From assembly GCA_017478205.1 (NCBI GenBank), contig JAFVDZ010000091.1:1-64000 (forward strand): a stretch of 64,000 nucleotides of DNA, written 5' to 3'. Under the pieces are notes generated by a model. The model was given only the letters and a program-made list of their open reading frames with translations, was not told where the DNA came from and made no database searches. Each line of letters begins with the position of its first letter. The first letter of the stretch is position 1. This DNA comes from Spirochaetales bacterium (GTDB lineage Bacteria; Spirochaetota; Spirochaetia; Sphaerochaetales; Sphaerochaetaceae). The translations under genes were made by a program, and so were the position numbers. Shown here one piece after another: positions 33,679 to 44,145 of the stretch.

Positions 33679-35733
33679 ATGGATAAGAACGATAAAATGG
33701 ATATGGAACCTGAGAAGAAAATAAACTCTGAGGAAGTATCCGAAGTAGAAAAGAAAGCTGATACAGCTACTAATGTACCGCCTGAAGAGAAGAAGAGCGA
33801 GCCATCAGAGGACGAAGATAAAAAGAAAGAAGACGAAAAGGATGATGGCAAGAAGGAAAAGGAGAATGTATTCGACTCCTACCGATATTGGGGAAGCAAT
33901 AATCAGAAGGGCAAGATGCCTATCAAAAATCGCTTCACACTTCTTGTTTTCATTGCTCTCATTCTTGGTTTTGCCTTCCTTTTCTTCTCTGAAAGTGAAA
34001 AGCAGCAGGCTGTTCCTTCCAACTGGTCCACCTTCACTAGGATGGTAGACAGTGGAATGGTCACAAGTGTCGAGATAAAGGATGAAAGTGAAGTTACATT
34101 CACTACTATCGATGGACAGCTTGCAAAAGCAAGAATTCCATATTCAGATCCAACTCTCCTCGACACTCTCAAGGAAAAGAATATCACCATCGTGGGAACC
34201 GTATCCGGTATTTCCCCTTGGATGGTCATAATCCAGCTCTTACCATGGATCATCTTTTTGTTCATCATCATCAATATGTACCGAACCACTGGTGCCGCTG
34301 GTGGCGGAAAGATGATGAGCAGCTTTGGAAAGAGCCATGCTCAGCAGTACAGTGATAAGGATAAGAAGGTATTCTTCAAGGATGTTGCAGGTCAGAAGGA
34401 GAGCAAGTATGAGCTTCAGGAGGTTGTAGACTTCTTGAAAAATCCAGAACGCTTTGTAAAGATTGGCGCAAAGATTCCAAAGGGTGTTCTTCTTGTAGGT
34501 CCTCCTGGAACTGGTAAGACCTTGCTTGCGAGAGCTGTTGCTGGAGAAGCTGGCGTAAACTTCCTCCATACTTCAGGATCCGACTTTGTCGAGATGTTCG
34601 TTGGTATGGGTGCTGCAAGAGTCAGAGACCTCTTTGAACAGGCAAGAAAGACTGCTCCATGTATCATCTTTATCGATGAGCTCGATGCAGTAGGTCGCCA
34701 GAGAGGTTCAGGCCTCGGTGGAGGACATGATGAAAGAGAGCAGACTCTCAACCAGCTCCTTGTCGAGATGGATGGATTCTCTGCAGACCCAGGTGTAATA
34801 GTCATGGCCGCAACAAACCGTCCTGACGTACTTGACCAGGCTCTTTTGAGACCAGGCAGATTTGACCGCCAGGTTGTAATCGACCTACCAGATGTCCAGG
34901 AAAGACTTGAAATCCTTCGAATTCACTCAAAGAAGGTCAAGTTAACTGAGGATGTTGACCTTGAGAGAGTTGCAAGAGCAACACCAGGATCTTCTGGTGC
35001 AGACCTTGCAAACCTCGTTAATGAAGCAGCTCTCTATGCTGCCAGAGCTGACCATATGACAGTTTCTATGGCAGATTTCGAGCAGGCTAGAGACAAGATA
35101 CTTCTTGGAGTTGCAAGAAAGAGCAGGTTCATGACACCTGAAGAGAAGAAGGCAACCGCATACCACGAAGCAGGACATACTCTCCTTCATTACTATCTCA
35201 AGCACACAGACCCACTTCACAAAGTCACTATCATTCCACATGGAAGAGCACTTGGTGTCACAATCTCTCTTCCTGAGAAGGATAACTATACTCTCACAAG
35301 AAGCTATCTGATGGACCGTATCGTTATCGCAATGGGTGGTTATGTAGCTGAAGAAATTATCTATGGCGAGACAACAACTGGTACAAGCAACGATATCAAG
35401 CAGGCAACCAATATGGCACACAGAATGGTTACCGAGTGGGGTATGAGTAAGCTTGGCTTCATCAACCTTGGAAATGAGGATGAACCTCTCTTCCTTGGTC
35501 GTGAGATCACACAGAAGAAGGATTACTCTGAGAGCACAGCTGAGAAGATCGATGAAGAAGTTAGCAAGATACTTGCTGAAGGAATGGCTACAACCAGAAA
35601 GATTCTCACTGAGCACCGTGACCAGCTTGATAAACTCACTGAGGCTCTCTGCGAGAGAGAGACAATGGATGATGCTGAGATCAGAGAGCTGCTTGGCTTT
35701 GAAAGTGTAAAGCATACAACGGAGCTTGTATAA
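33679..35733 (+). CDS. ftsH: ATP-dependent zinc metalloprotease FtsH
   Basis: A 684-residue inner-membrane AAA protease. It has two transmembrane segments (about residues 90-107 and 178-195) around a small periplasmic domain, Walker A GPPGTGKT (near 274), Walker [10 protein letters not shown], the second-region-of-homology arginines and the zinc motif HEAGH (near 496). An unusual cytosolic N-terminal extension of about 75 residues is almost all Lys, Glu, Asp and Ser and should be disordered. LepA starts directly after the stop. Confidence 0.96.
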   Translation: MDKNDKMDMEPEKKINSEEVSEVEKKADTATNVPPEEKKSEPSEDEDKKKEDEKDDGKKEKENVFDSYRYWGSNNQKGKMPIKNRFTLLVFIALILGFAFLFFSESEKQQAVPSNWSTFTRMVDSGMVTSVEIKDESEVTFTTIDGQLAKARIPYSDPTLLDTLKEKNITIVGTVSGISPWMVIIQLLPWIIFLFIIINMYRTTGAAGGGKMMSSFGKSHAQQYSDKDKKVFFKDVAGQKESKYELQEVVDFLKNPERFVKIGAKIPKGVLLVGPPGTGKTLLARAVAGEAGVNFLHTSGSDFVEMFVGMGAARVRDLFEQARKTAPCIIFIDELDAVGRQRGSGLGGGHDEREQTLNQLLVEMDGFSADPGVIVMAATNRPDVLDQALLRPGRFDRQVVIDLPDVQERLEILRIHSKKVKLTEDVDLERVARATPGSSGADLANLVNEAALYAARADHMTVSMADFEQARDKILLGVARKSRFMTPEEKKATAYHEAGHTLLHYYLKHTDPLHKVTIIPHGRALGVTISLPEKDNYTLTRSYLMDRIVIAMGGYVAEEIIYGETTTGTSNDIKQATNMAHRMVTEWGMSKLGFINLGNEDEPLFLGREITQKKDYSESTAEKIDEEVSKILAEGMATTRKILTEHRDQLDKLTEALCERETMDDAEIRELLGFESVKHTTELV

Positions 35734-37551
35734 ATGGCAGTTGATACCATAAGAAAGCGAAACTTCTGTATTATCGCACATATCGATCACGGCAAGTCGA
35801 CTCTTGCCGATCGTTTCATCGAGAAGGCAGCCCTTGTCCAGACAAGAGGTCCAATGGGGACTCAGCTTCTAGATAACATGGATATCGAGAAGGAGCGTGG
35901 CATCACTATCAAGAGCCAGGCTGTAACGATTCCATACAAGGCTGCTGATGGAAATGAGTATGAACTCAACTTGGTTGATACTCCGGGTCACGTAGACTTT
36001 ACATATGAAGTCTCTAGGGCTATTTCGTCCTGTGAAGGTGCTCTGCTTTTGATAGATGCAAGCCAGGGTGTAGAAGCTCAGACTCTAGCAAATCTCTATC
36101 TTGCAATGGAGCACAATCTTGAGATCATTCCTGTAATCAACAAGATCGATTTGCCAAGTGCAGATATTCCAGCATGTCTTCATCAGATCGAGAATGACCT
36201 TGGCCTTGATCCAGACATGACCTGCATGGTCTCTGCTAAGACAGGTGAAGGTGTCGATACTCTGTACGATGCAATTGTCGAATATATTCCAGCTCCATCT
36301 GGTAAGGCAGACCTTCCTCTCTCTGCACTGATATTCGATAGCCACTACGATCCATATCGTGGTGTAGTTGTACACTGTCGAGTATTCGATGGCGAACTCA
36401 GGACAGGTGATGAGATAAGATTCATGCATTCAGGTGCAGTCTACAAGGTTGAAGACTGTGGAACCTTCGAGCTCAAGCTCAACTCCACAGGAAAGCTCTC
36501 AGCTGGCGATGTAGGCTATTTCATTGCAGGTATCAAGACCATCAGTGATATCAGAGTAGGTGATACAGTAACTCGTACCGATAAGAGTGCCTCTGAGCCT
36601 CTATCTGGTTTCAAGGAAGTAAAGCCTGTCGTCTTCTCATCTATCTATCCAGTTGATAGTAATGATTATGAAGAACTTCAGGAGGCAATTGAGCGCTTGA
36701 AGCTCAACGATGCATCCCTTGTCTATGAGAAGGACAATTCAGCTGCCCTAGGTTTTGGTTTCAGATGTGGTTTCCTTGGCATGCTTCACCTTGAAGTTGT
36801 ACAGGAGAGAATCGAGAGAGAATTCGATCTTTCGATCGTTTTCACATCTCCATCTGTACGTTACAAGGTGTATATGAAGAATGGCGAGAAACTTGAAGTC
36901 GATAATCCACTTGAGTATCCGGACCCAATGAGAGTCGATTACGCTGAAGAGCCATATATCCAGGCCAATATCATCACACCAACACAGTATGTTGGTCCGA
37001 TTATCTCTCTCTGCCTTGAGAAGAGAGGTATCCAGACCAATATGAACTACCTTGATGAGAAGAGAGTAGAACTCATATATGAGATGCCTCTTTCCGAAGT
37101 TCTTTTCGATTTCTATGACAGACTCAAGAGTATCTCCCGTGGTTATGCCTCCTTTGATTATGATGTTATAGGCTACAAGAAGACAGAGCTTGTCAGACTC
37201 GATATTCTTGTAAACGGAGATCCCGTAGATGCACTTTCTCAGCTTGTCTTCAAGGACAATGCTCAGAGCCGTGGTCGTCAAGTCTGTGAAAGATTGAAGG
37301 ATGAGATTCCTCGTCAGCAGTTCAAGATTGCAATCCAGGGTGCCATCGGTGGTCAGATCATAAGTCGTGAAACTATCAGCGCATACCGAAAGGATGTAAC
37401 TGCAAAGTGTTACGGTGGTGATATTTCCAGAAAACGTAAGCTCCTTGAAAAGCAGAAGGAAGGTAAGAAGAGAATGAAACTTGTCGGCAACGTCGAAATT
37501 CCACAGTCTGCCTTCCTTGCAGTTCTCAAGACAAATGACGATAAGGAGTGA
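35734..37551 (+). CDS. lepA: Elongation factor 4 (LepA)
   Basis: A 605-residue translational GTPase. G1 is AHIDHGKSTLADR, G3 DTPGHVDF, G4 NKID, and the C-terminal LepA-specific domain (ISRGYASFDYDVIGYKKTELV, in parts, and KRKLLEKQKEGKKRMK) is present. It back-translocates or remodels stalled ribosomes. The ATG follows the ftsH stop without a gap. Confidence 0.96.
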   Translation: MAVDTIRKRNFCIIAHIDHGKSTLADRFIEKAALVQTRGPMGTQLLDNMDIEKERGITIKSQAVTIPYKAADGNEYELNLVDTPGHVDFTYEVSRAISSCEGALLLIDASQGVEAQTLANLYLAMEHNLEIIPVINKIDLPSADIPACLHQIENDLGLDPDMTCMVSAKTGEGVDTLYDAIVEYIPAPSGKADLPLSALIFDSHYDPYRGVVVHCRVFDGELRTGDEIRFMHSGAVYKVEDCGTFELKLNSTGKLSAGDVGYFIAGIKTISDIRVGDTVTRTDKSASEPLSGFKEVKPVVFSSIYPVDSNDYEELQEAIERLKLNDASLVYEKDNSAALGFGFRCGFLGMLHLEVVQERIEREFDLSIVFTSPSVRYKVYMKNGEKLEVDNPLEYPDPMRVDYAEEPYIQANIITPTQYVGPIISLCLEKRGIQTNMNYLDEKRVELIYEMPLSEVLFDFYDRLKSISRGYASFDYDVIGYKKTELVRLDILVNGDPVDALSQLVFKDNAQSRGRQVCERLKDEIPRQQFKIAIQGAIGGQIISRETISAYRKDVTAKCYGGDISRKRKLLEKQKEGKKRMKLVGNVEIPQSAFLAVLKTNDDKE

Positions 37552-37585
37552 TATCGATAGATTTGGAATTTCTCCAATATTGTAT

Positions 37586-37627
37586 AAAGGGATGCTTACA
37601 TTCGAGGAGCATCCCTTTTGTATTTTA
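37586..37627 (+). terminator. Terminator of the rplY-lepA operon
   Basis: AAAGGGATGC (37586-37595) and GCATCCCTTT (37609-37618) form a perfect 10-bp stem, followed by TGTATTTT. It abuts the 3' end of the convergent GH114-like gene. Confidence 0.88.
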
Positions 37628-37628
37628 G

Positions 37629-38426
37629 TTATCTCAGTTCTAAGCCTTTTGCATTGTACCAGAGGAAATTGTTCTCTATGCAATACATATCAATTACTTT
37701 GGCAAGGTTATGATTTGCACCATATTCAAGCAAGTAAACAGATAATCCATAATTCTTTACCTTTGAAAGATAATCCTTGAAGTAGTCTGTCTCTTTTTTC
37801 TCTTGCTTGGAATAAGTATGGTTTTCAAAATCTATACTTGTGAACACTGTTTCCTGATTGATTCCATCGAAAAGTGACAAGGCTATGTTTTCTTTCATGC
37901 ATCTTGAGACGAAAGTGTCTCCACCATTGATGAAAAGTGGTAGGCCATAGCCCTTTAAACCCTTCATGATTGTACATAGTCCCTGGTAGATATCATCTTC
38001 AGGAAAATGATAATAAACATCAGAATTGTCTATGAAAAAGCCATCAAGGCCTAGTTCTGCATACTCCTTTCCAAGAGTCTCTATGATGAATGATTGCCAG
38101 GAAGGAGATGCTACATTGACCCAGCGTTCATCAGGCCAATCTTCATAGATGCCAAGATGTAGATTCTTGAAGCGGTCATAATATGGTCTATACTCCTCTA
38201 CTGCACCTACATTGAGGTATCCATATACTGTTTTTCCTTCGTTATGTAGTATTTGAATTTGCTCCGCTGTAAAAGAAGATGGTTCTATTACAACAATGCT
38301 GTACCTGTCCAGTTTTTGTATTTCATCACTGTCGATACCGAGAAACACACCATAATCTAAAGAAAGTGTGGTGCATCCTGTAAAAAGAAGGATAGCCCAA
38401 GATAAAATGAATAAAAATCTTCTCAT
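37629..38426 (-). CDS. GH114-like lipoprotein (endo-alpha-1,4-polygalactosaminidase family)
   Basis: A 265-residue protein with a signal peptide and lipobox LLFTGC. The mature part reads as a TIM barrel of the glycoside hydrolase 114 / TM1410 type: TVYGYLNVGAVEEYRPYY, DERWVNVASPSWQSF, GLDGFFIDNSDVYYHF (candidate catalytic Asp) and FINGGDTF. GH114 enzymes cleave galactosaminogalactan-type polymers, but many bacterial members have no tested substrate. It is monocistronic and convergent with lepA. Confidence 0.82.
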   Translation of the reverse strand: MRRFLFILSWAILLFTGCTTLSLDYGVFLGIDSDEIQKLDRYSIVVIEPSSFTAEQIQILHNEGKTVYGYLNVGAVEEYRPYYDRFKNLHLGIYEDWPDERWVNVASPSWQSFIIETLGKEYAELGLDGFFIDNSDVYYHFPEDDIYQGLCTIMKGLKGYGLPLFINGGDTFVSRCMKENIALSLFDGINQETVFTSIDFENHTYSKQEKKETDYFKDYLSKVKNYGLSVYLLEYGANHNLAKVIDMYCIENNFLWYNAKGLELR

Positions 38427-38530
38427 GCTGCATTCTCTTTCGTGTTTGATGATTTTTAGTATACATCATTAGAGTGATAGAGAGAAATTCACATCAATTG
38501 ACCAAAATAGTAGCGATGATGTATAAAGTA

Positions 38531-38546
38531 GTTAGCAATGGCTAAC
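38531..38546. promoter_or_regulatory. Palindromic operator, site B
   Basis: GTTAGC (38531-38536), spacer AATG, GCTAAC (38541-38546), extended by one more pair (A/T) on each side. It lies 91 bases before the first gene of the second ABC pair and matches site A (1418-1433) at 14 of 16 positions. Confidence 0.65.
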
Positions 38547-38637
38547 TTTAATATTTCTTTATCATGATTGTCCCCATTTTCATGCTAATTTGAAGTTTTT
38601 AACTTCAATAGATATACACAAGGAGGGGATAGGAAAC

Positions 38638-40377
38638 GTGCTCAAGAAAGTATTCCGATATGGAAAAGAGAACAATATCAAGACAGTGCTGTCTTTACTC
38701 GTATTGATATTGGCAGTTATCTTTCAAACATTACCATTTGTCTTTGTCTACCAAGTCATACACAAGGTAATTGGAAAGGCAGAAATTACACCAGAATTCA
38801 TATTGTTTTCATCAGGTGGGGTATTACTCTCACTGATAATATATTCATTCCTGTACACAAAGGGGCTTGATATTTCGCACAAAGCAGCTTATGGCACGCT
38901 GATGAATCTACGTGTCTCTTTGCAAGAGAAAATGGAAAAGCTACCTCTTGGAGTGATAGATGAGAGGGGAACTGGTGCATTCAAGAAGATCTTTGTCGAT
39001 GATATCGAAAGCTTGGAGCTGCTATATGCTCATGCAATTCCAGAAGGTTCTTCAAATCTGTTTGTTGTAATCGTCGTGTATATATTTCTGTTTGTCTTCA
39101 GTTGGAAGCTTGCTTTTTTAGCTGCTGTCACGATACCAATGGGCTTTATTGCCATGAAGATCATGTACAGTTTAGGAATGAAATACATGGATGCCTACTA
39201 TAAGGCAGGACGTTTTATGAACAACACCATTATTGAGTATGTTCATGGAATGGAGGTTGTCAAGGTATTCAATAAGTCAAGTGAATCCTATGAGAAGCTA
39301 AAGAATTCAGTTATAGGATTTAGAGATTACACTCTTTTATGGTATAAAGTGTGCTGGCCAATGATGGCAGTTTATGGAGCAGTTCTTCCATGTACTCTCT
39401 TTGCAAACCTCCCAATAGGGTCGTATTTGGTCATTTCAGGCTTTGTAGAGCTAGAAGAATATGTGCTAGTGCTTTGTCTTTCTCTCAGTCTTGGAATACC
39501 GCTCTTAAGAGCACTTACCTTTATTCCTACATTCCCACAGATTGCCTACAAGATCGAACAGATTGAAAAGATTATGGGTGCTCCACCACTGAAAGAAAGT
39601 TGTGATGGTTTCAATGGAAAAGATCATAGGATCGAATACAGGGACGTTACTTTCGGTTATGGAGAAAAGGAAGTTCTCCACAACATAAATCTGACAATAG
39701 AGCCAGGTTCATCAACTGCACTTGTTGGCGAATCGGGATCAGGAAAGAGCACACTAGCGAAGTTACTTGTCCACTATTACGATGTGAAGAGTGGTCAGAT
39801 TTCTATCGGCGGACAGAATATCACTGATATAAGCCTTGAATCACTTAATGAACTAGTTTCGTATGTGTCTCAGGACAATTTCCTTTTCAACATGAGCTTG
39901 ATGGAAAACATTAGGCTTGGTAAGCCTGATGCAACAGATGAGGAGGTTATGGAAGCTGCTAAGAAGGCACAATGTGGATTTATCAAAAAGATGCCAAGAG
40001 GCTTTGATACACCTGCTGGAGATGCTGGAAACCAATTATCAGGTGGCGAAAAGCAGCGTATCACTCTAGCTCGAGCAATCTTGAAAGATGCACCGATTGT
40101 GGTTCTTGACGAGGCAACTGCCTTTTCCGATCCAGAAAATGAAGAAAAGATAGCATCTGTCTTGGCAGAGTTCATCAAGAAAAAGACTCTTGTCATCATC
40201 GCCCATCGTCTTTCTACTGTCAAAAATGCGAGTCAGATATGCGTGCTTAAGGATGGTGAAATTGTTGAGAGGGGAACTCATGAAGAATTGCTTGAAAATG
40301 GTCATGAGTACAAAAAACTTTGGCTTAGTCATGTTAAAAGCATGGAATGGGGAATTACAAAGGAGGAAGAGCTATGA
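38638..40377 (+). CDS. Half-size ABC transporter (permease-ATPase), first of pair 2
   Basis: A 579-residue exporter-fold half transporter. Start GTG 38638 is chosen because AAGGAGGGG (38620-38628) lies nine bases upstream; an in-frame TTG at 38590 has no ribosome site. It has the membrane segment IIEYVHGMEVVKVFNKSS, Walker A GESGSGKST, signature LSGGEKQR, Walker B IVVLDEATA and IAHRLSTV, all canonical. It resembles the first member of pair 1 (shared HKAAY and EYV...VxKxF positions). ATGA overlap with the next gene indicates a heterodimer. The substrate is unknown. Confidence 0.88.
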   Translation: MLKKVFRYGKENNIKTVLSLLVLILAVIFQTLPFVFVYQVIHKVIGKAEITPEFILFSSGGVLLSLIIYSFLYTKGLDISHKAAYGTLMNLRVSLQEKMEKLPLGVIDERGTGAFKKIFVDDIESLELLYAHAIPEGSSNLFVVIVVYIFLFVFSWKLAFLAAVTIPMGFIAMKIMYSLGMKYMDAYYKAGRFMNNTIIEYVHGMEVVKVFNKSSESYEKLKNSVIGFRDYTLLWYKVCWPMMAVYGAVLPCTLFANLPIGSYLVISGFVELEEYVLVLCLSLSLGIPLLRALTFIPTFPQIAYKIEQIEKIMGAPPLKESCDGFNGKDHRIEYRDVTFGYGEKEVLHNINLTIEPGSSTALVGESGSGKSTLAKLLVHYYDVKSGQISIGGQNITDISLESLNELVSYVSQDNFLFNMSLMENIRLGKPDATDEEVMEAAKKAQCGFIKKMPRGFDTPAGDAGNQLSGGEKQRITLARAILKDAPIVVLDEATAFSDPENEEKIASVLAEFIKKKTLVIIAHRLSTVKNASQICVLKDGEIVERGTHEELLENGHEYKKLWLSHVKSMEWGITKEEEL

Positions 40378-42119
40378 TGTTTTCCTTGATTTCTCGTATT
40401 TTGAAACTTTCAGGGCGTTACAGGGGGCGAATACAGCTTGCTTTCCTCTTTTCAGTTATAGAGGCAATCCTTTCCAAAATGCCTATTCTTTACGCTATAT
40501 TGGTAATCAACAAGCTGTATTATAAAACTCTTGAGACAAAAGATTGCATCTATATTGGTCTTCTTGTACTCATTACCTTGATTTTACAGATCATTGTCTA
40601 TCATGCGCGTGACAGATTGCAAAGTGGAGCTGGATATTTGCTGTTTTCTGACAAACGACTTGAGCTGGGAAATCATCTCAGACGCCTTCCGATGGGCTAC
40701 TTTACAGAAGGAAATATTGGAAAGATCAGCTCTGTGCTATCAAGCGACATGGCTTATGTAGAGGAGCAGGTCATGCAAAAGATTGCAAATATCTTGTCAT
40801 TTGCATTTTCTGCTGTCATCCTCATTATCTTTATGTTCCTGATGGATTATCGCCTTGGCCTTGTATCTCTCCTTATCTCTGTTATTGCCCTCATATCTGG
40901 ACATAAAATGAGCAAGCAATCAATGAAGGAAGCTGTAAAGAGGCAGGAACAGAATGAAAACTTGACTGATGCTGTGCTTGAATTTGTCGAAGGAATCGGC
41001 GTTATAAAGAGCTATAATCTTTTAGGTGAAAGATCTGGAGAAATCAGAGAAAACTTCAAGATTACAAAAGACAAGTGCATAGAATTCGAAAAGACGATGG
41101 CTCCTTGGATGACTGGCCTGAATTGCCTCTACGGAATTGGTATTGCTGCCCTCATGTCTTGTGGAATTTCTCTGTATGTGGACGGAAATCTCACACTGAA
41201 TTATGTGATGGGTATGCTTTTATTTGTGATGGAAGTCTTCAATCCTCTAAAGGCTCTGTTATCTGAATCCATAAACCTTACTATCATGGAAAGCTGTCTA
41301 GATCGATTGGATGAGATCATGAGTGAAGAGAAACTTCCTGATGATGGAAATGAAAAACTTCCTGAAAATCTATCAAAATTGGAAGTTTGCTATGATCATG
41401 TATCCTTCTCCTACAAGGAGCAGGAAGTACTGCACGATGTAAGCTTTGTATTAAAGCCCAATACTTTGACAGCTTTGGTCGGAGCAAGTGGATCTGGAAA
41501 GACAACGATTGCAAATCTTTTGCCAAGATTTTGGGATGTAAAGTCAGGTACGATCAAAGTGGGTGGCGTTGATATACGAGCCTTGCCAATAAGTGTCTTG
41601 ATGGATCAGATCAGTATGGTTTTCCAGAGAGTATATCTTTTCGAGGATACAATCTATAACAATATCCTGATCGGAAGATCTGATGCTACAAGGCAAGAAG
41701 TCATAGAAGCTGCAAAGAAAGCTCGTTGCTACGATTTCATCATGAAATTACCTGATGGCTTTGAAACAAAGGTTGGTGAAAGCGGGGCGACTCTCTCTGG
41801 TGGTGAAAAGCAGAGGATCTCAATTGCAAGGTGCATCCTGAAAGATGCTCCTATCATTATTCTTGATGAAGCAACAGCAAGTGTTGATATGGATAATGAA
41901 AGTTATATTCAGAATGCCATTTCTGCCCTGGTCAAGGGAAAGACCTTGCTTGTAATTGCACACAGATTGAATACAATTCAGGCAGCAGACCAGATTCTTG
42001 TTATTTCTGAAGGAAAGATAATTGAAAAAGGAAAACATGATGAATTGATGAAAAAAGATGGCGTTTATCGCGATTATCTAAAATTGAGATCAGAAAATAG
42101 GGGATGGAGTCTTACTTGA
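40374..42119 (+). CDS. Half-size ABC transporter (permease-ATPase), second of pair 2
   Basis: A 581-residue partner. ATG 40374 overlaps the previous stop (ATGA) and follows AAGGAGG by seven or eight bases. It shows Walker A GASGSGKTT, signature LSGGEKQR, Walker B IIILDEATA and IAHRLNTI, all intact, unlike the second member of pair 1, whose signature is LSGCQ. No regulator gene adjoins this pair, so control by a distant regulator through site B is plausible. Confidence 0.88.
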   Translation: MMFSLISRILKLSGRYRGRIQLAFLFSVIEAILSKMPILYAILVINKLYYKTLETKDCIYIGLLVLITLILQIIVYHARDRLQSGAGYLLFSDKRLELGNHLRRLPMGYFTEGNIGKISSVLSSDMAYVEEQVMQKIANILSFAFSAVILIIFMFLMDYRLGLVSLLISVIALISGHKMSKQSMKEAVKRQEQNENLTDAVLEFVEGIGVIKSYNLLGERSGEIRENFKITKDKCIEFEKTMAPWMTGLNCLYGIGIAALMSCGISLYVDGNLTLNYVMGMLLFVMEVFNPLKALLSESINLTIMESCLDRLDEIMSEEKLPDDGNEKLPENLSKLEVCYDHVSFSYKEQEVLHDVSFVLKPNTLTALVGASGSGKTTIANLLPRFWDVKSGTIKVGGVDIRALPISVLMDQISMVFQRVYLFEDTIYNNILIGRSDATRQEVIEAAKKARCYDFIMKLPDGFETKVGESGATLSGGEKQRISIARCILKDAPIIILDEATASVDMDNESYIQNAISALVKGKTLLVIAHRLNTIQAADQILVISEGKIIEKGKHDELMKKDGVYRDYLKLRSENRGWSLT

Positions 42120-42155
42120 TAATGCCCTGACATAGAAAAAAGGGAAATTAACATA

Positions 42156-42200
42156 AACGATCATACAGGAGTAACTAACTCTTGCATGGTCGTTTTGTAT
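42156..42200 (+). terminator. Terminator of ABC pair 2
   Basis: AACGATCAT (42156-42164) and ATGGTCGTT (42186-42194) form a 9-bp stem with one wobble pair, followed by TTGTATT. Confidence 0.7.
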
Positions 42201-42247
42201 TCAAACATATTGTTTCAATTCTTTACCAAGCTGTTTATAATTAAGTT

Positions 42248-43225
42248 ATGTCAGTAGTAACAAAAGATTTTGGCCTTATGCCAGAAAGCGGTGAGAAGGT
42301 CGAGAAATTGATCATCACCGATAAAGATTATCAGGCAGCAATTCTAACAAAGGGTGCTATTCTAAATGCCTTCTCCTACAAGGGGAGAAATATTGTCACA
42401 TCGAGCGATAAGATAGAGACATATCTTGGTCGCTGTGGCCACATGGGTGAGGTCGTTGGCCCCTTTGCCAACAGAATCGCAAATGGACGCTTTTCACTCG
42501 ATGGGCAAGTCTATGAGCTTGAAATTAACAGTGGCCACAATAATATCCACTCAGGCAGTGCAAACTTTGGCTCAAAGCTCTGGAAGGTTGTCAACATGAC
42601 TGATAACAGTGTCGAGCTTGAATGTGAGAAGAAGGATGGGGAAGGAGGCTTTCCTGGTAACGTTACTATCCGTACCACATATACGCTGAAGAATGGAAGC
42701 CTGACACTTCACTACAAAGTCACTACTGATAAAAAGACAGTTGTCAATATTACAAACCATGCCTATTTCAACTTGCATGGCAAGGCTGTAGACGCTCGTG
42801 ACCATGTAGTCTACCTTGACTGTCCATATTATCTTGAAATAGATGAAAATCAGATACCGTCCTCAGTCAAGGCTGTAGAGGGTACTGATTTTGATTTCAC
42901 AACTCCACACCTTCTTTCAGAGAGGAGGAATGGAAACTATGACCACTGCTTCATCTTTGGAAAGACCAAGAGAGGATATGTGTCTTGCGATGGCCTTAAA
43001 CTTTCAGTTGAAACCGACTGTGAAGCCGTACAGCTATATACTGCTGCCTCTTACAATGTCAAAGGTTGCTCTCAGGGTGACTTTGGCCCATATATGGCTC
43101 TGTGCCTTGAAACTAGTGGTTATATCGATAGCCCAAATCAGAAAGAATTTCCGTCCCCAGTCCTATCTCCAAAAGAGATATATGAAAGGACGACCACATA
43201 TACACTTTGCGAGGTAGATAGATGA
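42248..43225 (+). CDS. galM: Aldose 1-epimerase
   Basis: A 325-residue mutarotase with EVVGPFANRIANGRF, the ligand His region NITNHAYFNLHG and the catalytic Glu region ALCLETSGYID. It interconverts alpha and beta anomers of galactose or glucose. TATAAT (42236-42241) ends 6 bases before the ATG and there is no Shine-Dalgarno sequence. It overlaps udk by ATGA. A second, more divergent epimerase is encoded at 61504-62364. Confidence 0.93.
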   Translation: MSVVTKDFGLMPESGEKVEKLIITDKDYQAAILTKGAILNAFSYKGRNIVTSSDKIETYLGRCGHMGEVVGPFANRIANGRFSLDGQVYELEINSGHNNIHSGSANFGSKLWKVVNMTDNSVELECEKKDGEGGFPGNVTIRTTYTLKNGSLTLHYKVTTDKKTVVNITNHAYFNLHGKAVDARDHVVYLDCPYYLEIDENQIPSSVKAVEGTDFDFTTPHLLSERRNGNYDHCFIFGKTKRGYVSCDGLKLSVETDCEAVQLYTAASYNVKGCSQGDFGPYMALCLETSGYIDSPNQKEFPSPVLSPKEIYERTTTYTLCEVDR

Positions 43226-43836
43226 AAGTTTCACTCATTGGAATCACAGGCGGTTCAGGATCTGGAAAGAGTACTGTAGTCAGGAAGATTACCGAGGCAT
43301 ATAGCGATAGTATCTGTATTGCACAGGATAACTATTACAAGTCAGCCACATTTGTAAACAACGATAACATCACATCCTACAACTTTGACCGCCCAGAAGC
43401 TCTCGATCTTGATCTGATGTATGAAAATCTTGTCGATCTGAAGAATGGCAAGAGTGTAGATATCCCTCAATATGATTTCGTCCACCATGCAAGAAAAAAA
43501 GAAACGATGCATATCGAACCAAAGAGAGTAATCATCGTAGATGGTCTCATGGTGCTATATGATGAAAGGATCAGGAATCTGCTCGATCTCAAACTCTATG
43601 TCGATACTCCTGCAGATATCAGATTTGTTCGCCGTCTCCAGAGAGATATAAAGGAAAGAGGAAGAACTGTAGATTCTGTAATCGAGCAGTATGTCAATGT
43701 AGTGCGCCCAGGACATGAAAAGTATATCGAGCCATGCAAGGCCTATGCAGATCTCATAATCCCAGAGGGTGGCTACAACGAGAATGCTCTATTCGTTCTG
43801 GTCAATCACGTCCAGACTCTCGCCAAGAACCTCTAG
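43222..43836 (+). CDS. udk: Uridine kinase
   Basis: A 204-residue P-loop nucleoside kinase of pyrimidine salvage. Walker A is GITGGSGSGKST (about residues 8-19), then QDNYYK, NFDRPEALD and IIVDGLMVLYD. ATGA overlap with galM. The 3' end runs 35 bases into the convergent yidD gene. Confidence 0.92.
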   Translation: MKVSLIGITGGSGSGKSTVVRKITEAYSDSICIAQDNYYKSATFVNNDNITSYNFDRPEALDLDLMYENLVDLKNGKSVDIPQYDFVHHARKKETMHIEPKRVIIVDGLMVLYDERIRNLLDLKLYVDTPADIRFVRRLQRDIKERGRTVDSVIEQYVNVVRPGHEKYIEPCKAYADLIIPEGGYNENALFVLVNHVQTLAKNL

Positions 43837-44116
43837 GTTTTCTGTATATCCTGTAGCTGTCTCTAATTCCTTTTACTGTAAAGACCTCTGGTACCTCATC
43901 GGGACCACCTAAAAAGCCTGGACGACAGCGCAGGATTCGACTTAGCCCAAGTATCGTCCCCTTGATTATCCCATGCTTTCTGACAGCTTGGATGAAATAG
44001 CTTGAACAGGATGGAGTGTAGCGGCACTTCATTGGTCCCATCATAGGGGAAAAGACTCCCTTGTAGATGAAGACTGGAATAAGATAGATATTTCTGATGA
44101 ATGCCTTTATATCCAT
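43802..44116 (-). CDS. yidD: Membrane protein insertion efficiency factor YidD
   Basis: A 104-residue YidD protein: IYLIPVFIYKGVFSPMMGP with an amphipathic helix, then the signature CRYTPSCSSYFIQAVRKHG and CRPGFLGGPDEVP. It assists YidC-dependent membrane insertion. I choose ATG 44116; a TTG ten codons upstream (44146) abuts the divergent yaaA start. Neither has a clear ribosome site. The usual rnpA-yidD-yidC context is absent. Confidence 0.9.
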   Translation of the reverse strand: MDIKAFIRNIYLIPVFIYKGVFSPMMGPMKCRYTPSCSSYFIQAVRKHGIIKGTILGLSRILRCRPGFLGGPDEVPEVFTVKGIRDSYRIYRKPRGSWRESGRD

Positions 44117-44145
44117 AGTAGGAAGGATAGCGTAAAAAGATTGCA

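Noticed and set aside
34942-37683. Two long minus-strand frames (about 280 and 310 codons) opposite ftsH and lepA.
   Set aside because: The sense genes are unmistakable and continuous. The antisense frames have leucine/cysteine-rich, unrecognisable products.
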